Shown here: positions 29,783-39,277 of the stretch, one piece after another
Layout: the number at the start of each line of letters is the position of its first letter
How positions within the stretch are numbered: position 1 is the first letter of the stretch
Source: a virus
DNA length: 64,000 nucleotides
IMG/VR virus record: IMGVR_UViG_3300046516_001541
Location: 1 to 64,000 of that record
Strand: one strand, 5' to 3'
Position numbers and translations under genes: made by a program
The notes under the pieces: generated by a model
Databases searched by the model: none
Seen by the model: the letters and a program-made list of their open reading frames with translations, nothing else
What the model was told of the DNA's origin: nothing

Positions 29783-31654
29783 ATGCGCAAACTCTCCTTC
29801 CTGGCCAGCCTACTGCTGGTCGTGGCCGCCGCACAGGCAGCTCAGCAACCAGTTGCAACCGGGACCTCGGGCAATGACCATTCGGGCGATCCTTTGCGCA
29901 CGGCGTTCACGAAGCTCAACGCGAACGATGCCGAGCTCTATGGAAAATTCCCGGTCAGCGTGGCCAACGGCGGCACGGGCGCGACGACGCTCACAGGGGT
30001 ATTGAAAGGAAACGGCACCAGCGCGTTCACGGCGGCGACCGCGGCCAATCTCATCAGTCTATGGACGGGCAGCTGCTCCATCACAGTTCCGCTGCGCGGC
30101 GATGGCTCCTGCGGCACGCTGCCGGCGGCCAGCATCACGGGGCTTGCGACCGTTGCAACGTCGGGAAATGCCACTGATCTGAGTGCTGGCACTTTGGCGG
30201 CGGCCCGGGGCGGCGCTGGCACGATCACGGGCGCGCTGAAAGGCAACGGGAGTGGTGTCGTCTCGCAGGCGGCGTGCGCCGATCTCTCGAACGCTGCGGC
30301 CTCGTGTTCCATCGACGCGACGAATGCGACCAACATTGGATCCGGCACACTGCCGGCGGCCCAGCTCCCAGCGCTGACGGGGGACGTCACCACGACGGTT
30401 GGAACTGCGGCGACGACCGTCAAGCAGGTCCACAACAACGTCACCTCAATCAACAACGCTGTCTCACCCTACGCAGTTACGGCGACGGACTCGTTTATCT
30501 ATTGCGATGCTACGGCGGGAGCCGTAGTGATCAATTTGCCGGCGGCAACCGGGACTGGTCGAGACATTTCTTTCAAGAAAATCGATTCCACTGCGAACGC
30601 CTGCACACCAACACGGGCTGGATCGGACACTATTGATGGGGCAACCAGCTATTCGCTGACGGCTCAATATGCCGCATCGAAAATTACTGATGCGGCTTCT
30701 GCAGTCTGGTATCGCACGCATACGAATCAGTTGGGCGGCGATGTCATTGGCACGAGTACGGCGAATACGGTCGCGAAGGTCAATGGCAATACCCCGGGGG
30801 GTACTTGCACCAATCAGGCGGTCACATCGCTCAATTCGAGTGCAGTGCCGACGTGCACCACGCTGACTTCGGCCTACGTTGATACTTCAATCGCGCAGAC
30901 TGGCGCATCTAATAGCTTTACCGGTACCACACAGCAAATATCGAGCACCGAGCCGCGGTTGAAACTGAACCAGACGGGCGCGGGCACGGACCAGAAGCTA
31001 TGGGACATCGACGTTGCTTCGGGCGTACTGACCATCCGTACACGGACAGACGCAGACGGGGCGGGTGTCAACGTCCTGACGGTGACACGAGGGACGGGCA
31101 CGGCGGACTCCAATATCACGCTAGGTGACGCGACCGGTAACCCTACGTTTACCCTTGCGGGGACGAGTAACCTCAGTATCGGAGGCATCCTAAACACTAC
31201 TGGTGTGAGTTCATCAGGCTCCATCGGTGCAGCTAGGTTTAACGTCACCGCTGCTACGGTCGCGACCAACGGAATATATCTGTCAGGCACCAACACGGTG
31301 GGCATCTCGACCAATACCACTGCGCGCGGCACCGTAGATGCCAACGGAGCGCTCAACTGGAACAAGGCCATCGTTGCGGCGGGCACCAAGCCTACAGTGA
31401 CCGGCTGCTCAAATACCACAACCTTGGGCGGCGCTGTTGGTGGCTCATATCTCTCAGGTACAAGCGGGACTTGTACAGTGACAATCACCCTGCCGACCGG
31501 GCCAACCAATGGGTACGCATGCTTCGCACACGATGACACCACGGCGGCGGATTACACCCAATCGGCGATTGTGACTGCCACCACGACGCTGACTATCAGC
31601 GGAGCGACGGTCACTGGCGACAAGATCGTATGGGGCTGTCCTCTGGGATATTGA
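29783..31654 (+). CDS. Tail-fibre-like protein with signal peptide, 623 aa
   Basis: Residues 1-19 (MRKLSFLASLLLVVAAAQA) are a textbook Sec signal. Then come HSGDPLRTAFTKLNANDAEL, common at fibre N-termini, and repeats of the fibre type (VANGGTGATTLTGVLKGNGT; RGGAGTITGALKGNGSGVVS). The middle resembles a trimeric beta-structured shaft and the end (CFAHDDTTAADYTQSAIVTA) a receptor-type tip. A related protein with the same signal and repeats sits at 59724. A cleavable signal on a fibre is unusual. Confidence 0.65.
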   Translation: MRKLSFLASLLLVVAAAQAAQQPVATGTSGNDHSGDPLRTAFTKLNANDAELYGKFPVSVANGGTGATTLTGVLKGNGTSAFTAATAANLISLWTGSCSITVPLRGDGSCGTLPAASITGLATVATSGNATDLSAGTLAAARGGAGTITGALKGNGSGVVSQAACADLSNAAASCSIDATNATNIGSGTLPAAQLPALTGDVTTTVGTAATTVKQVHNNVTSINNAVSPYAVTATDSFIYCDATAGAVVINLPAATGTGRDISFKKIDSTANACTPTRAGSDTIDGATSYSLTAQYAASKITDAASAVWYRTHTNQLGGDVIGTSTANTVAKVNGNTPGGTCTNQAVTSLNSSAVPTCTTLTSAYVDTSIAQTGASNSFTGTTQQISSTEPRLKLNQTGAGTDQKLWDIDVASGVLTIRTRTDADGAGVNVLTVTRGTGTADSNITLGDATGNPTFTLAGTSNLSIGGILNTTGVSSSGSIGAARFNVTAATVATNGIYLSGTNTVGISTNTTARGTVDANGALNWNKAIVAAGTKPTVTGCSNTTTLGGAVGGSYLSGTSGTCTVTITLPTGPTNGYACFAHDDTTAADYTQSAIVTATTTLTISGATVTGDKIVWGCPLGY

Positions 31655-31657
31655 CAA

Positions 31658-33193
31658 ATGTTGGATTCCTGGGCACGGCCCTATTTAGATCCGCGCAAAC
31701 TAGGCGCGGTCATGGACGGCGTGACGGATGACACGCGCGCGGCAAATACCTGTCTGGCATATATCGGCACGACGCCAGCGGAAATCATGATCGACACGCC
31801 AATGAAATTGGCGACGCCACCCATATGGCCAAGCAATGTATATCTGCGATTCGTTGGTCAGGGAATGTTTGTCTATGACAATCCCTTGACGATAAATGGA
31901 ACCTGGCACGCTGGGCCTCAACAGATTTTCATGCCGACGAACGCAGCGGCCACCTTGTCTGGGCGTCCTCGTATCCCGGAGATATACACTGAATGGTTCG
32001 GGGCACCAGCCAACGGGATTGACGATGATTCGGTCGCCACGCTGTTGGCATTTAATGCATCGTCCATGATGGGTTATATCCCGGTAAAGCTACTTCCGAT
32101 TACCTATCGATGGGCTCAACAGATCCTGGGCGGCGGCACTCCTGCGGTCAACTTCTTTGGAGTCTCACTTCACGGAACATTGGGTACTATTGTGAACTGC
32201 GCGGGACTCGGTCCAGGCGTATCAGCGATCAAGTATCGAGGAGGTTCCGGCCGGACATGGTGCAGGATTCGAGTCACTGACATCGAGTTTGAAGGAGACG
32301 CCGATACTATCGCGGTCGAATTCTCAGGGCAGGATGGAGCGAAAGCATTCAACTGTCGATTTGGCGTTTCGGCAGAAGGCGTTAGGTTCAGCAACATAGA
32401 TACCGGGGCATTCACTGAGTACTCCACAGCGGAAGGTTGTCAATTTGACGACAGTTGCGTATTGCATATGAACTATGTCCGGACCAACGGGAATGACTCC
32501 TTCCACGGCTCCGGAATGGGACGGCGCTGCACCTCGAACCGTTCGGCTGGAAAGGTTGTGACCCACATCGGCCCTGGATGCAAAATCTACAACTCGCCAG
32601 TAGACGTCCAAGTGTGGGCAACAGGAGCAGTCACACTAATCCAGAACGACAGCACGTTACCCACATCTACCCACGGCCTTGTCACCTATGAAACATCGGA
32701 TCCAAACGTGCTGACGCTGGGAGCAGGCAACGCAATTGACTTCGTGGGCGATGTCATGGGTACAGGCATAGCAACCGCGGGAACCCTCACTCGAATGGAT
32801 GCGGCGATCATCAACGCCGACAGCAGCGTGACCGCCATGGGTGCCCGTAAATCATACAAAGCCGCACTGACGACCGGCGCAAACGTATTGCCTTCTTCCT
32901 TCGCCGGCAAGCATCGAGATATTGCCATTCAAATCGAAATGTCGAACTACGACTATCGATACACCCTGTCCGTAGATCCGAACGGATACGGCGGCGCGGG
33001 GAAAGTCACGATTCTGTCCACTGATTTGAGTATCAACAACGCTGGCTATGGAGCCCCGGTTCTGTCAGTAGATGCCGCGGGACATCTCGTACTCACTAAC
33101 GCGAATTGGCCGGCGACCGGCCTCCAATGCGTCTACAGCGAACGAGAAAACTCAGGCGGAGCGTTCCAAGAGCAACACGAACAGACGATATGA
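31658..33193 (+). CDS. Beta-helix tailspike-like protein, 511 aa
   Basis: The N-terminal LGAVMDGVTDDTRAANTCLA is the opening of pectate-lyase-like tailspikes (GAxxDGxTDDTxA). It continues with beta-helix-like repeats (IPEIYTEWFGAPANGIDDDS, a second turn of the same signature). No catalytic residues can be placed. Four nt after the fibre gene. Such proteins bind or degrade surface polysaccharide; the substrate is unknown. Confidence 0.7.
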   Translation: MLDSWARPYLDPRKLGAVMDGVTDDTRAANTCLAYIGTTPAEIMIDTPMKLATPPIWPSNVYLRFVGQGMFVYDNPLTINGTWHAGPQQIFMPTNAAATLSGRPRIPEIYTEWFGAPANGIDDDSVATLLAFNASSMMGYIPVKLLPITYRWAQQILGGGTPAVNFFGVSLHGTLGTIVNCAGLGPGVSAIKYRGGSGRTWCRIRVTDIEFEGDADTIAVEFSGQDGAKAFNCRFGVSAEGVRFSNIDTGAFTEYSTAEGCQFDDSCVLHMNYVRTNGNDSFHGSGMGRRCTSNRSAGKVVTHIGPGCKIYNSPVDVQVWATGAVTLIQNDSTLPTSTHGLVTYETSDPNVLTLGAGNAIDFVGDVMGTGIATAGTLTRMDAAIINADSSVTAMGARKSYKAALTTGANVLPSSFAGKHRDIAIQIEMSNYDYRYTLSVDPNGYGGAGKVTILSTDLSINNAGYGAPVLSVDAAGHLVLTNANWPATGLQCVYSERENSGGAFQEQHEQTI

Positions 33194-33221
33194 CTCTCGC
33201 GCAAAAATGATCAAGCCTCAG

Positions 33222-33237
33222 TCGTGACAGGATCATG
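33222..33237 (+). promoter_or_regulatory. TCGTGAC motif before the minor head gene
   Basis: TCGTGACAGGATCATG starts 21 nt before ATG 33243, in the 49-bp gap after the tailspike gene. Same spacing as the portal copy. Confidence 0.5.
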
Positions 33238-33242
33238 GCGCA

Positions 33243-34376
33243 ATGGCTCTCCTGATCGACCTGTCCGCCATTCCCGCTCATCAGACTGATGAGACGCTGG
33301 AGTTTCTGCACAAGGCCATTTCGAGCGACGGCGATGCCATCTGGGACGCGCATCCCGATCCGGCCGTCCGCAAGCTGATTGAGCTGTTCACGCAGCGCGG
33401 GCTACTGCGTTTGGACGGAGTCCAAAAAGAGGTCGAGACATGGTCGCGCGGCGCGCGCACGAGCCCCGGCATCCGACCGCCGCGGCCCGCTGGCGCGATG
33501 GAGCGCTGGGGGCCCGATGAATTGAAGCTGGTCCGGATCTACCTCGAGCGGTTGCCGCCTGCCCAGTGGACGCTCAACGATCACATGATGATGGTCGACT
33601 ACGTCGTACAGCGGTATTTGCCTTCTGAGGAGTTGAAGTCAGAAGCCGACTGGCTGGCCACACGATCGACGCTGATGGGACGTGTTCAGGCCAATCTGGA
33701 CCTGAAACTCAAGCAGGCCGAGAAGGTGGCCGCAGTCCTCCCGGTGACAGTGCCCGCAGCCTTAGAACAATTCCAAATGTCGCCAGCGCAGCGGCAGACG
33801 ATCGAGTATGCCTCGGCTCATGCCGCCGAAAATGTGAGGCAATTCAAGGAGGATACGCGCCACGCTTTACGTGCAGTCGTGGTTCGGCGCGCGCACGAAC
33901 GCGCGCTTGGCACGGAGCGCGGCTCGCTGCAGACCGAGCTCGTGGACCAGTTCGCGACGCTGAACCGGGACTGGCGGCGCATCGCCGTGACGGAAGCCGG
34001 CGAGGCGCTGAACCAGGGTCATATCGCCAGCCTGCCGCCAGGCTCCCAGGTGAAGCGCGTCGAACAGTATCGCGGCGCCTGCCCGTTCTGCCGATCGATC
34101 GACGGCGTGATCGCGACCGTCGTCGCGCCGGACGCGCCGGACAAAGACGGCAATACGCAAATCTGGGTGGGAAAAGACAACGTCGGGCGGTCCGCCGCGC
34201 CTCGCAAGCGCGTCGGCGATGCGCTCGTGCCACGCACGGCGGATGAAATGTGGTGGCTACCAGCGGGGCTCGCACATCCGCATTGCCGCGGGCGCTGGAT
34301 CAACACGATTCAGATGAAGGAAGGCGACGACCCAGACTTTCACAAATGGCTCGTGGCCACACTGGCACCGAAGTAG
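33243..34376 (+). CDS. Minor head protein, Mu gpF/SPP1 gp7 type, 377 aa
   Basis: The C-terminal third has the family signature: VKRVEQYRGACPFCRSIDGV, then a run to LPAGLAHPHCRGRWINT, where Cys and His probably hold a zinc ion. The N-terminal part is helical. Such proteins enter the prohead with the portal and may be injected with DNA. The position between tailspike and polyvalent genes is unusual but within the head block. Confidence 0.75.
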   Translation: MALLIDLSAIPAHQTDETLEFLHKAISSDGDAIWDAHPDPAVRKLIELFTQRGLLRLDGVQKEVETWSRGARTSPGIRPPRPAGAMERWGPDELKLVRIYLERLPPAQWTLNDHMMMVDYVVQRYLPSEELKSEADWLATRSTLMGRVQANLDLKLKQAEKVAAVLPVTVPAALEQFQMSPAQRQTIEYASAHAAENVRQFKEDTRHALRAVVVRRAHERALGTERGSLQTELVDQFATLNRDWRRIAVTEAGEALNQGHIASLPPGSQVKRVEQYRGACPFCRSIDGVIATVVAPDAPDKDGNTQIWVGKDNVGRSAAPRKRVGDALVPRTADEMWWLPAGLAHPHCRGRWINTIQMKEGDDPDFHKWLVATLAPK

Positions 34377-34385
34377 GAGACGATC

Positions 34386-35225
34386 ATGCCGCTGCTCGAA
34401 GGTTCCAGCGACGAAGTTATCAGCCACAACATCAAAGAGATGATGGATGCGGGACACCCGCAGGATCAGGCGATCGCCGCCGCATACCGAAAAGCAGGTC
34501 GTTCGAAGAAGGATCATGGGACTATGAAAAAATGCACTTTGTTCGTGAAATCGATGCTGGAAGCTCGCATCGAGGAACCTAGCGTCGCGGTCGCCATCGC
34601 GCGCGCCGAACTGGAAAAGGCGAATGAGGAAAGCAACAACGCGATCATGTTTGCCAACTCCGGCGTCAATGTGGCTGGCCAAAACAATAGCCAGGGACGC
34701 ACAGACCGAAAACCTACGGCGGCAGAAAAGGCAGCCGGCGACTACGATAAGCGCAAAGTCGCCTGGCAGGGACTGACGATTGCCATCGAGAACGAAGCGG
34801 GCAGTACGCGCAGCGGCACCAATCGCGACGGCGAAACGTGGTCGCAGAAAATGCCGTATGCCTATGGTGAGATTCAGCAGACCGAGGGCACGGATGGCGA
34901 TCCGGTCGACTGTTTCCTGGGACCTGACGAAGATGCGCAATTCGCCTACGTGGTGCATGCGCGCAAGGTCAATCGCTGGGATGAATTCGACGAAGACAAA
35001 GTCATGTTGAATTTCCCGACCGAAGAGTCGGCGGCGGCAGCGTTCCTCGAATGCTACAGCGACCCGCGCTTTCTGGGCCCGATCACGGCGATGCCGGTCA
35101 TCGAGTTTGTGCAGAAGGTTTCGAACACGAATGGTCGACCGACGATGATCAAGGCCATCGTTGCTAATAGCGCTGGGTTATTGGATGGCTTGCCACCCGT
35201 CTTTTTTTTTGCAAAGCGCACGTGA
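34386..35225 (+). CDS. Polyvalent head protein with InPase-like domain, 279 aa
   Basis: GGAG lies 7 nt before ATG 34386. Residues 1-38 ([20 protein letters not shown]...) are a short module common in phage head proteins. Residues about 120-245 match the inorganic-pyrophosphatase-like domain of polyvalent proteins: [52 protein letters not shown] and [11 protein letters not shown]. The DGDPVD acidic cluster would bind metal. Polyvalent proteins are thought to enter the host with DNA and protect it. Enzyme activity is unproved. Confidence 0.65.
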   Translation: MPLLEGSSDEVISHNIKEMMDAGHPQDQAIAAAYRKAGRSKKDHGTMKKCTLFVKSMLEARIEEPSVAVAIARAELEKANEESNNAIMFANSGVNVAGQNNSQGRTDRKPTAAEKAAGDYDKRKVAWQGLTIAIENEAGSTRSGTNRDGETWSQKMPYAYGEIQQTEGTDGDPVDCFLGPDEDAQFAYVVHARKVNRWDEFDEDKVMLNFPTEESAAAAFLECYSDPRFLGPITAMPVIEFVQKVSNTNGRPTMIKAIVANSAGLLDGLPPVFFFAKRT

Positions 35226-35563
35226 AGGGCTACACCCGGAAAAACGGAACTTACGTTCCGCCACATAACGACAATCGGAATGCCGCTATATCGACTAGTT
35301 CTGTCGAAAACATCGGGCGCTCTTTGATGCAGGCTGGCCATGATACGGCTGCACGCAAAAAACATATTGCCGATTTGTTATCCCATCATCCTGATGGATA
35401 TAAAACCGGGAAATGGGTTAAAGAGACTATCGCTGGCGATATATTTTGGACTAACGGAAAGAAATATATAACTAGCGGCCAACTGTTAGAAGAAGTTGGC
35501 ACTGCACTTGTCGGTTCTGGCGCGATAAGTCATTCAGCTTACTATGGCGAGAGCATCGAATGA
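35222..35563 (+). CDS. AT-rich small protein, 113 aa
   Basis: GTG start overlaps the previous TGA; the stop overlaps the next ATG (ATGA). Begins [20 protein letters not shown], a start often seen in small phage proteins. Base composition is clearly richer in A/T than the neighbours, and codon use differs, which suggests recent gain. No domain recognised. Confidence 0.55.
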   Translation: MKGYTRKNGTYVPPHNDNRNAAISTSSVENIGRSLMQAGHDTAARKKHIADLLSHHPDGYKTGKWVKETIAGDIFWTNGKKYITSGQLLEEVGTALVGSGAISHSAYYGESIE

Positions 35564-38500
35564 GCGAAAAAGCCGTTCTATTCGCGATGCCGACCCACGT
35601 CAAAGGGTCGGTCGACAAGCATGGGCACGTCCGCGCTGGCCACATGTCCACGCGGCACAAGAAGATCGAGACGGCTCCCCCAGCGGAGCGCGTCGAGTCG
35701 ACGCTGGATAAATTCATCGTCTCGCACGGCGGCGCGGAGCATTTGCGCAAGACTCTGGACGAGATGACGGCGGAACAGCGCGCGAAACTCATCGATGCGA
35801 TGGCCTACGTCGGCGGCATCGAACATTCGGCAGTGCTCGACAAGCTCAGTATGCGCAAACCCGCAGCCGAGGACCGCCAAAAGCTCGTCGATCGCCTGGG
35901 CCGCGGCGTGGCCGGCGGTTTCATCGACGAGCAGGACAGCGGCGTCGTGCTCGAGACGTATGACAAGGAGGGTTCCCAGGTTGCGCTCAATACGCTGCGC
36001 GGCATTCTCAAACAGAAGAAGGAAGCCGCGACCCAAGCGCTCCCCGCCGAACCCGTTACCGCAACAGTGGCCGCGGCGGAAGCGCCTGGGACATCAGAGG
36101 ACGATCAGACCGCAGATGAAACAGTCGCACCAGCATCAATTCCAGTATTGAATCGCCTGAGAGACGATCCGGATTTGCGCGGCGGACTCGCGGGCATGAA
36201 GAATGAGACCGGCTGGGCCCAAGTCGGCGGCAAACTCATGCGCGATGCGGCGACGGATGCCGTCACGGGACGCACGATGTGGATCCCCAATGCCGAATGG
36301 TGGCCGGGGCGACCGAAGGGGCTCAAAGAGCACGAGGTGCACGCGGCGGTTGATAAGGCGCTTGCGGGGCAGAAGCTCAAAAAGCGCGAACTGGCCATGG
36401 TCACTTTCATGGCGCAGGTCCACGACGAGCGCCTGGCGATGGAGGCCACGCATGCCGAACTGAAGGAAGCCGTCTCGGATCTGGCCGAGCAACCGGCGCA
36501 GGCAGTTGACATAACAATTCTGACCAGTCGCGCGGGCGACCACGATCCGGATGCAACTGCGGCAGTGCTGGATTCCTGGGACGATGACAAACCGGAAACC
36601 ATTACTCGTATTCGAGGCGAACTTGAGAGGATAATCGGGAATGGACAAAAAACCCTCAACGTTGAAGCCGACAGTGGTGGAAAACCTGCGAAAGTTGAAC
36701 CTACATCGCCGGGTGCGCTCGACCTCTTCGGCCAAGACACGACCGCCGAACAAGCGCTAGCCGACGAGACTCGGCGCCGCGACGAAGCGCGATCGCCGAA
36801 TAAGGACGTTCCGCTCGAGACGGGCGATCCCGGTGATTTGTTCAGTCAGGCGCGTCGTCAGGTAGACATTGGCGACGCCGCTGCCGGTCCACAGGAAGGC
36901 GCAACCAAAACCGAGAACGGGATCGATTACGTGTTGCGTGATGGCCGCTGGCATCGCGTGGCCGGCGCCGCAGATGAAGCCGAACCGCCGCCGCCAGAAC
37001 CATCCGCGCAGGCGGCAGTCCTGACGCCATCCGATGGCGACGATCTGGATCCTAACAGTCCAAACTATCGATATCGGGACACCGGCTATGTCGGCGGCAG
37101 CCGCAAGGAACTGGCATCTCAGATGATTCGGCGCGCGGCCCGCACGGGGCAGCATGTCAGCGCGACTGATATCGACTGGGATGAAATCGAAAAGAATCCG
37201 CGCGAGGCAGCCGAACTCATCACGAAGAAGAACATTTTCGGCGATATCGATTGGACCGCGATGAGCCAAACCGAGATGGCGCCAGGGGCAGGCTTCATAC
37301 TGCAGAAGGTTTACGCCAGCGTTGCGCCGGATCCGAAGGAAGATACCGCACTCGGCCGGCGCGATTATGCGGTGGGGATCGACTCCCTGCGCAAGCGCCT
37401 CGAGGCGTGCAAGTCGGTCGACGAGGTCGCGAAGACGCTTGACGAAATTCAGGATGAGCGCGACGGCATCATTCTGACATCAGAGGAAGAGGCAACGTAT
37501 CTTGCCTATCGAGCCGCAGCCAAGGAGGAACAGGAGAAGGTTCGCGCGGTCGATGCGGCAGCGGATGCGCTTTATCAGACATATATGACCGCACAGACAT
37601 CAGCTTCGAGGTTGAAGTTTGACGTCGAGAAGCGTGTCATTCGGAAATGGAAGGTCTCGCCGGAAATGCAACAGCAGGCTGACGATGCCAAGGCTGAGGC
37701 AGCGGCGAAGATGGATACTTGGCGCAAGTATCGAGATGAGCAGGGAATGCAGGCGATCACGCATCAAACAAAAGAAAACGGGAGCATTTCATCTCGCTTT
37801 GAGTATCCCTACAAAAACAAACTGCATGATCTGCACGCGCGAATTGGCGCTCTACGCACGGCGACACAGGAACGCAACCGCGTAGAGAATCCGCTGACGC
37901 GAGCATGGAATGCGCTGGGCGACTCATTTAATGCGGTCGTCGACTATCGCCGGCACAAAGGATCCGAGGCGTTCGCGCGGCATCTGGCCACGGCGAAGGC
38001 TGGTCGCGTCAAAGATTGGGCGTGGGCGGAAAAGAAAGCAGGGGGCGAGCCGCGCAAGGCCTCCAAGCGCTCTACCTCATTCCAACTTCGAGTTGCGGAT
38101 AACTTCGAGCGTGAGGGTGGCCGAGCCGTCGCGGTAGATTCGACGTCGTCCCTGAAAGAGCATTTCGGGCTACGCGAGGTGCAGTCCGGCAACTGGGTAC
38201 TCGATGATCCAAACTCGGCAAAATTTCATGTTGAGCATTGCGCGAATGCGTTCGCTGACATGGCGGATATCCTGGGCATCCCAGATCAACAGGCGTCATT
38301 CAATGGACGTCTGGCGATGGCGTTCGGGGCCCGGGGCCGAGGGAAGGCAGGCGGTACAGTGGCTGCGGCCCATTACGAACCCGTTGAGCGCGTCATCAAT
38401 CTCACGAAGATGGCCGGCGGCGGCAGCCTGGCGCATGAGTGGTTTCACTTCGTCGACAACATCGTCAAGGAGGCGACGACCGGTGTCGGCTCCAGCGTCG

Positions 38501-39183
38501 ATGATTTTGCGACCGAGAATGCGGGCACGCTCGATGATCCGGATTTGAAAGCAGCTTTCGTCGGGCTGACTACGGCAATGATGGAGGGCCCACACCGCCG
38601 AACAGTCACGATGCAGTACACCGAGACTGAAGAGAAAATGGCCCATCAGAATATGCAGGGTCACTACGCAGGCAGCATTCGAGACAAAATCCGCAGCGCT
38701 ACTGGCGTGCAGAATGCGATTGATCAGGTGCAGGCCATGTACGCGCGCGGTGCATTCGGCAGCGTAGACAAGAAGAAGTCACAGAACACCCGCGATACGT
38801 GGAAGAAAATCGCCGCTATCCACCATGCCGGCAATGCCCAACGGGAAATCCGGTACGAGGTCGGCGCGGGGGTATCCATGTTTGCGCTCGAAGCTGTGCA
38901 ACTCGACCAAGGCGCCTCGGGCAAATACTGGTCACAGCCCAAGGAGATGGCCGCGCGCGCGTTCAGCAGCTTCATGCAGGACAAACTCGAAGGGGCCCAG
39001 CGTCGGAATACCTATCTGGTTTCCATGGCGGATAACCAAGTCTATAAAGCCATGGGCGAACCTCATCGGCCTTTCCCGGAAGGAGAGGAACGCAGCAGGG
39101 TCAATGCCGCTTTCGAGAGGCTGTTCACAGTTTTGCGTGAGCGGGACGTTCTCGCCAAAGCGCTTGAGCTGCTCGCCGCCTAG
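35560..39183 (+). CDS. Large polyvalent protein with LPD1-type domain, 1207 aa
   Basis: N-terminal region begins with the VKGSVDKHGHVRAGHMSTRH linker. Residues about 90-580 are low-complexity, acidic and Ala/Pro-rich. The C-terminal half has helices (about 610-800) and then an LPD1-type domain: NAFADMADILGIPDQQASFN, AFGARGRGK, AHYEPVERVINLTKMAGG and the zincin-like LAHEWFHFVDN, with HEWFH at residues 959-963. LPD1 proteins are phage or plasmid products thought to be delivered into the recipient. Peptidase activity is inferred from HExxH. Confidence 0.75.
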   Translation: MSEKAVLFAMPTHVKGSVDKHGHVRAGHMSTRHKKIETAPPAERVESTLDKFIVSHGGAEHLRKTLDEMTAEQRAKLIDAMAYVGGIEHSAVLDKLSMRKPAAEDRQKLVDRLGRGVAGGFIDEQDSGVVLETYDKEGSQVALNTLRGILKQKKEAATQALPAEPVTATVAAAEAPGTSEDDQTADETVAPASIPVLNRLRDDPDLRGGLAGMKNETGWAQVGGKLMRDAATDAVTGRTMWIPNAEWWPGRPKGLKEHEVHAAVDKALAGQKLKKRELAMVTFMAQVHDERLAMEATHAELKEAVSDLAEQPAQAVDITILTSRAGDHDPDATAAVLDSWDDDKPETITRIRGELERIIGNGQKTLNVEADSGGKPAKVEPTSPGALDLFGQDTTAEQALADETRRRDEARSPNKDVPLETGDPGDLFSQARRQVDIGDAAAGPQEGATKTENGIDYVLRDGRWHRVAGAADEAEPPPPEPSAQAAVLTPSDGDDLDPNSPNYRYRDTGYVGGSRKELASQMIRRAARTGQHVSATDIDWDEIEKNPREAAELITKKNIFGDIDWTAMSQTEMAPGAGFILQKVYASVAPDPKEDTALGRRDYAVGIDSLRKRLEACKSVDEVAKTLDEIQDERDGIILTSEEEATYLAYRAAAKEEQEKVRAVDAAADALYQTYMTAQTSASRLKFDVEKRVIRKWKVSPEMQQQADDAKAEAAAKMDTWRKYRDEQGMQAITHQTKENGSISSRFEYPYKNKLHDLHARIGALRTATQERNRVENPLTRAWNALGDSFNAVVDYRRHKGSEAFARHLATAKAGRVKDWAWAEKKAGGEPRKASKRSTSFQLRVADNFEREGGRAVAVDSTSSLKEHFGLREVQSGNWVLDDPNSAKFHVEHCANAFADMADILGIPDQQASFNGRLAMAFGARGRGKAGGTVAAAHYEPVERVINLTKMAGGGSLAHEWFHFVDNIVKEATTGVGSSVDDFATENAGTLDDPDLKAAFVGLTTAMMEGPHRRTVTMQYTETEEKMAHQNMQGHYAGSIRDKIRSATGVQNAIDQVQAMYARGAFGSVDKKKSQNTRDTWKKIAAIHHAGNAQREIRYEVGAGVSMFALEAVQLDQGASGKYWSQPKEMAARAFSSFMQDKLEGAQRRNTYLVSMADNQVYKAMGEPHRPFPEGEERSRVNAAFERLFTVLRERDVLAKALELLAA

Positions 39184-39210
39184 ATACTCAAATTCGATTC
39201 ACCCTCCTGG

Positions 39211-39237
39211 GGCCGTTGCTCTTTCCAATCAACGGCC
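39211..39237 (+). terminator. Hairpin after the polyvalent gene
   Basis: Perfect 8-bp stem GGCCGTTG (39211-39218) and CAACGGCC (39230-39237), loop of 11, followed by TATTCC. No T-run, so either a weak terminator or an RNA-processing or stability element. It lies just before a TCGTGAC motif. Confidence 0.55.
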
Positions 39238-39255
39238 TATTCCGATGTTTCGGTG

Positions 39256-39272
39256 TCGTGACGGTAGCCTGC
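39256..39272 (+). promoter_or_regulatory. TCGTGAC motif before the protease-like gene
   Basis: TCGTGACGGTAGCCTGC starts 22 nt before ATG 39278 and 19 nt after the hairpin. Together they look like the end of one transcription unit and the start of the next. Confidence 0.5.
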
Positions 39273-39277
39273 TCAGC

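Noticed and set aside
30874-31542. Minus-strand ORF of 222 aa within the fibre gene
   Set aside because: Val/Pro-rich shadow of Thr/Gly-rich fibre repeats, no start signal.
36105-36740. Minus-strand ORFs of 205-211 aa within the polyvalent gene
   Set aside because: Shadow frames of a GC-rich coding region; the plus frame is continuous for 1207 codons with domains.
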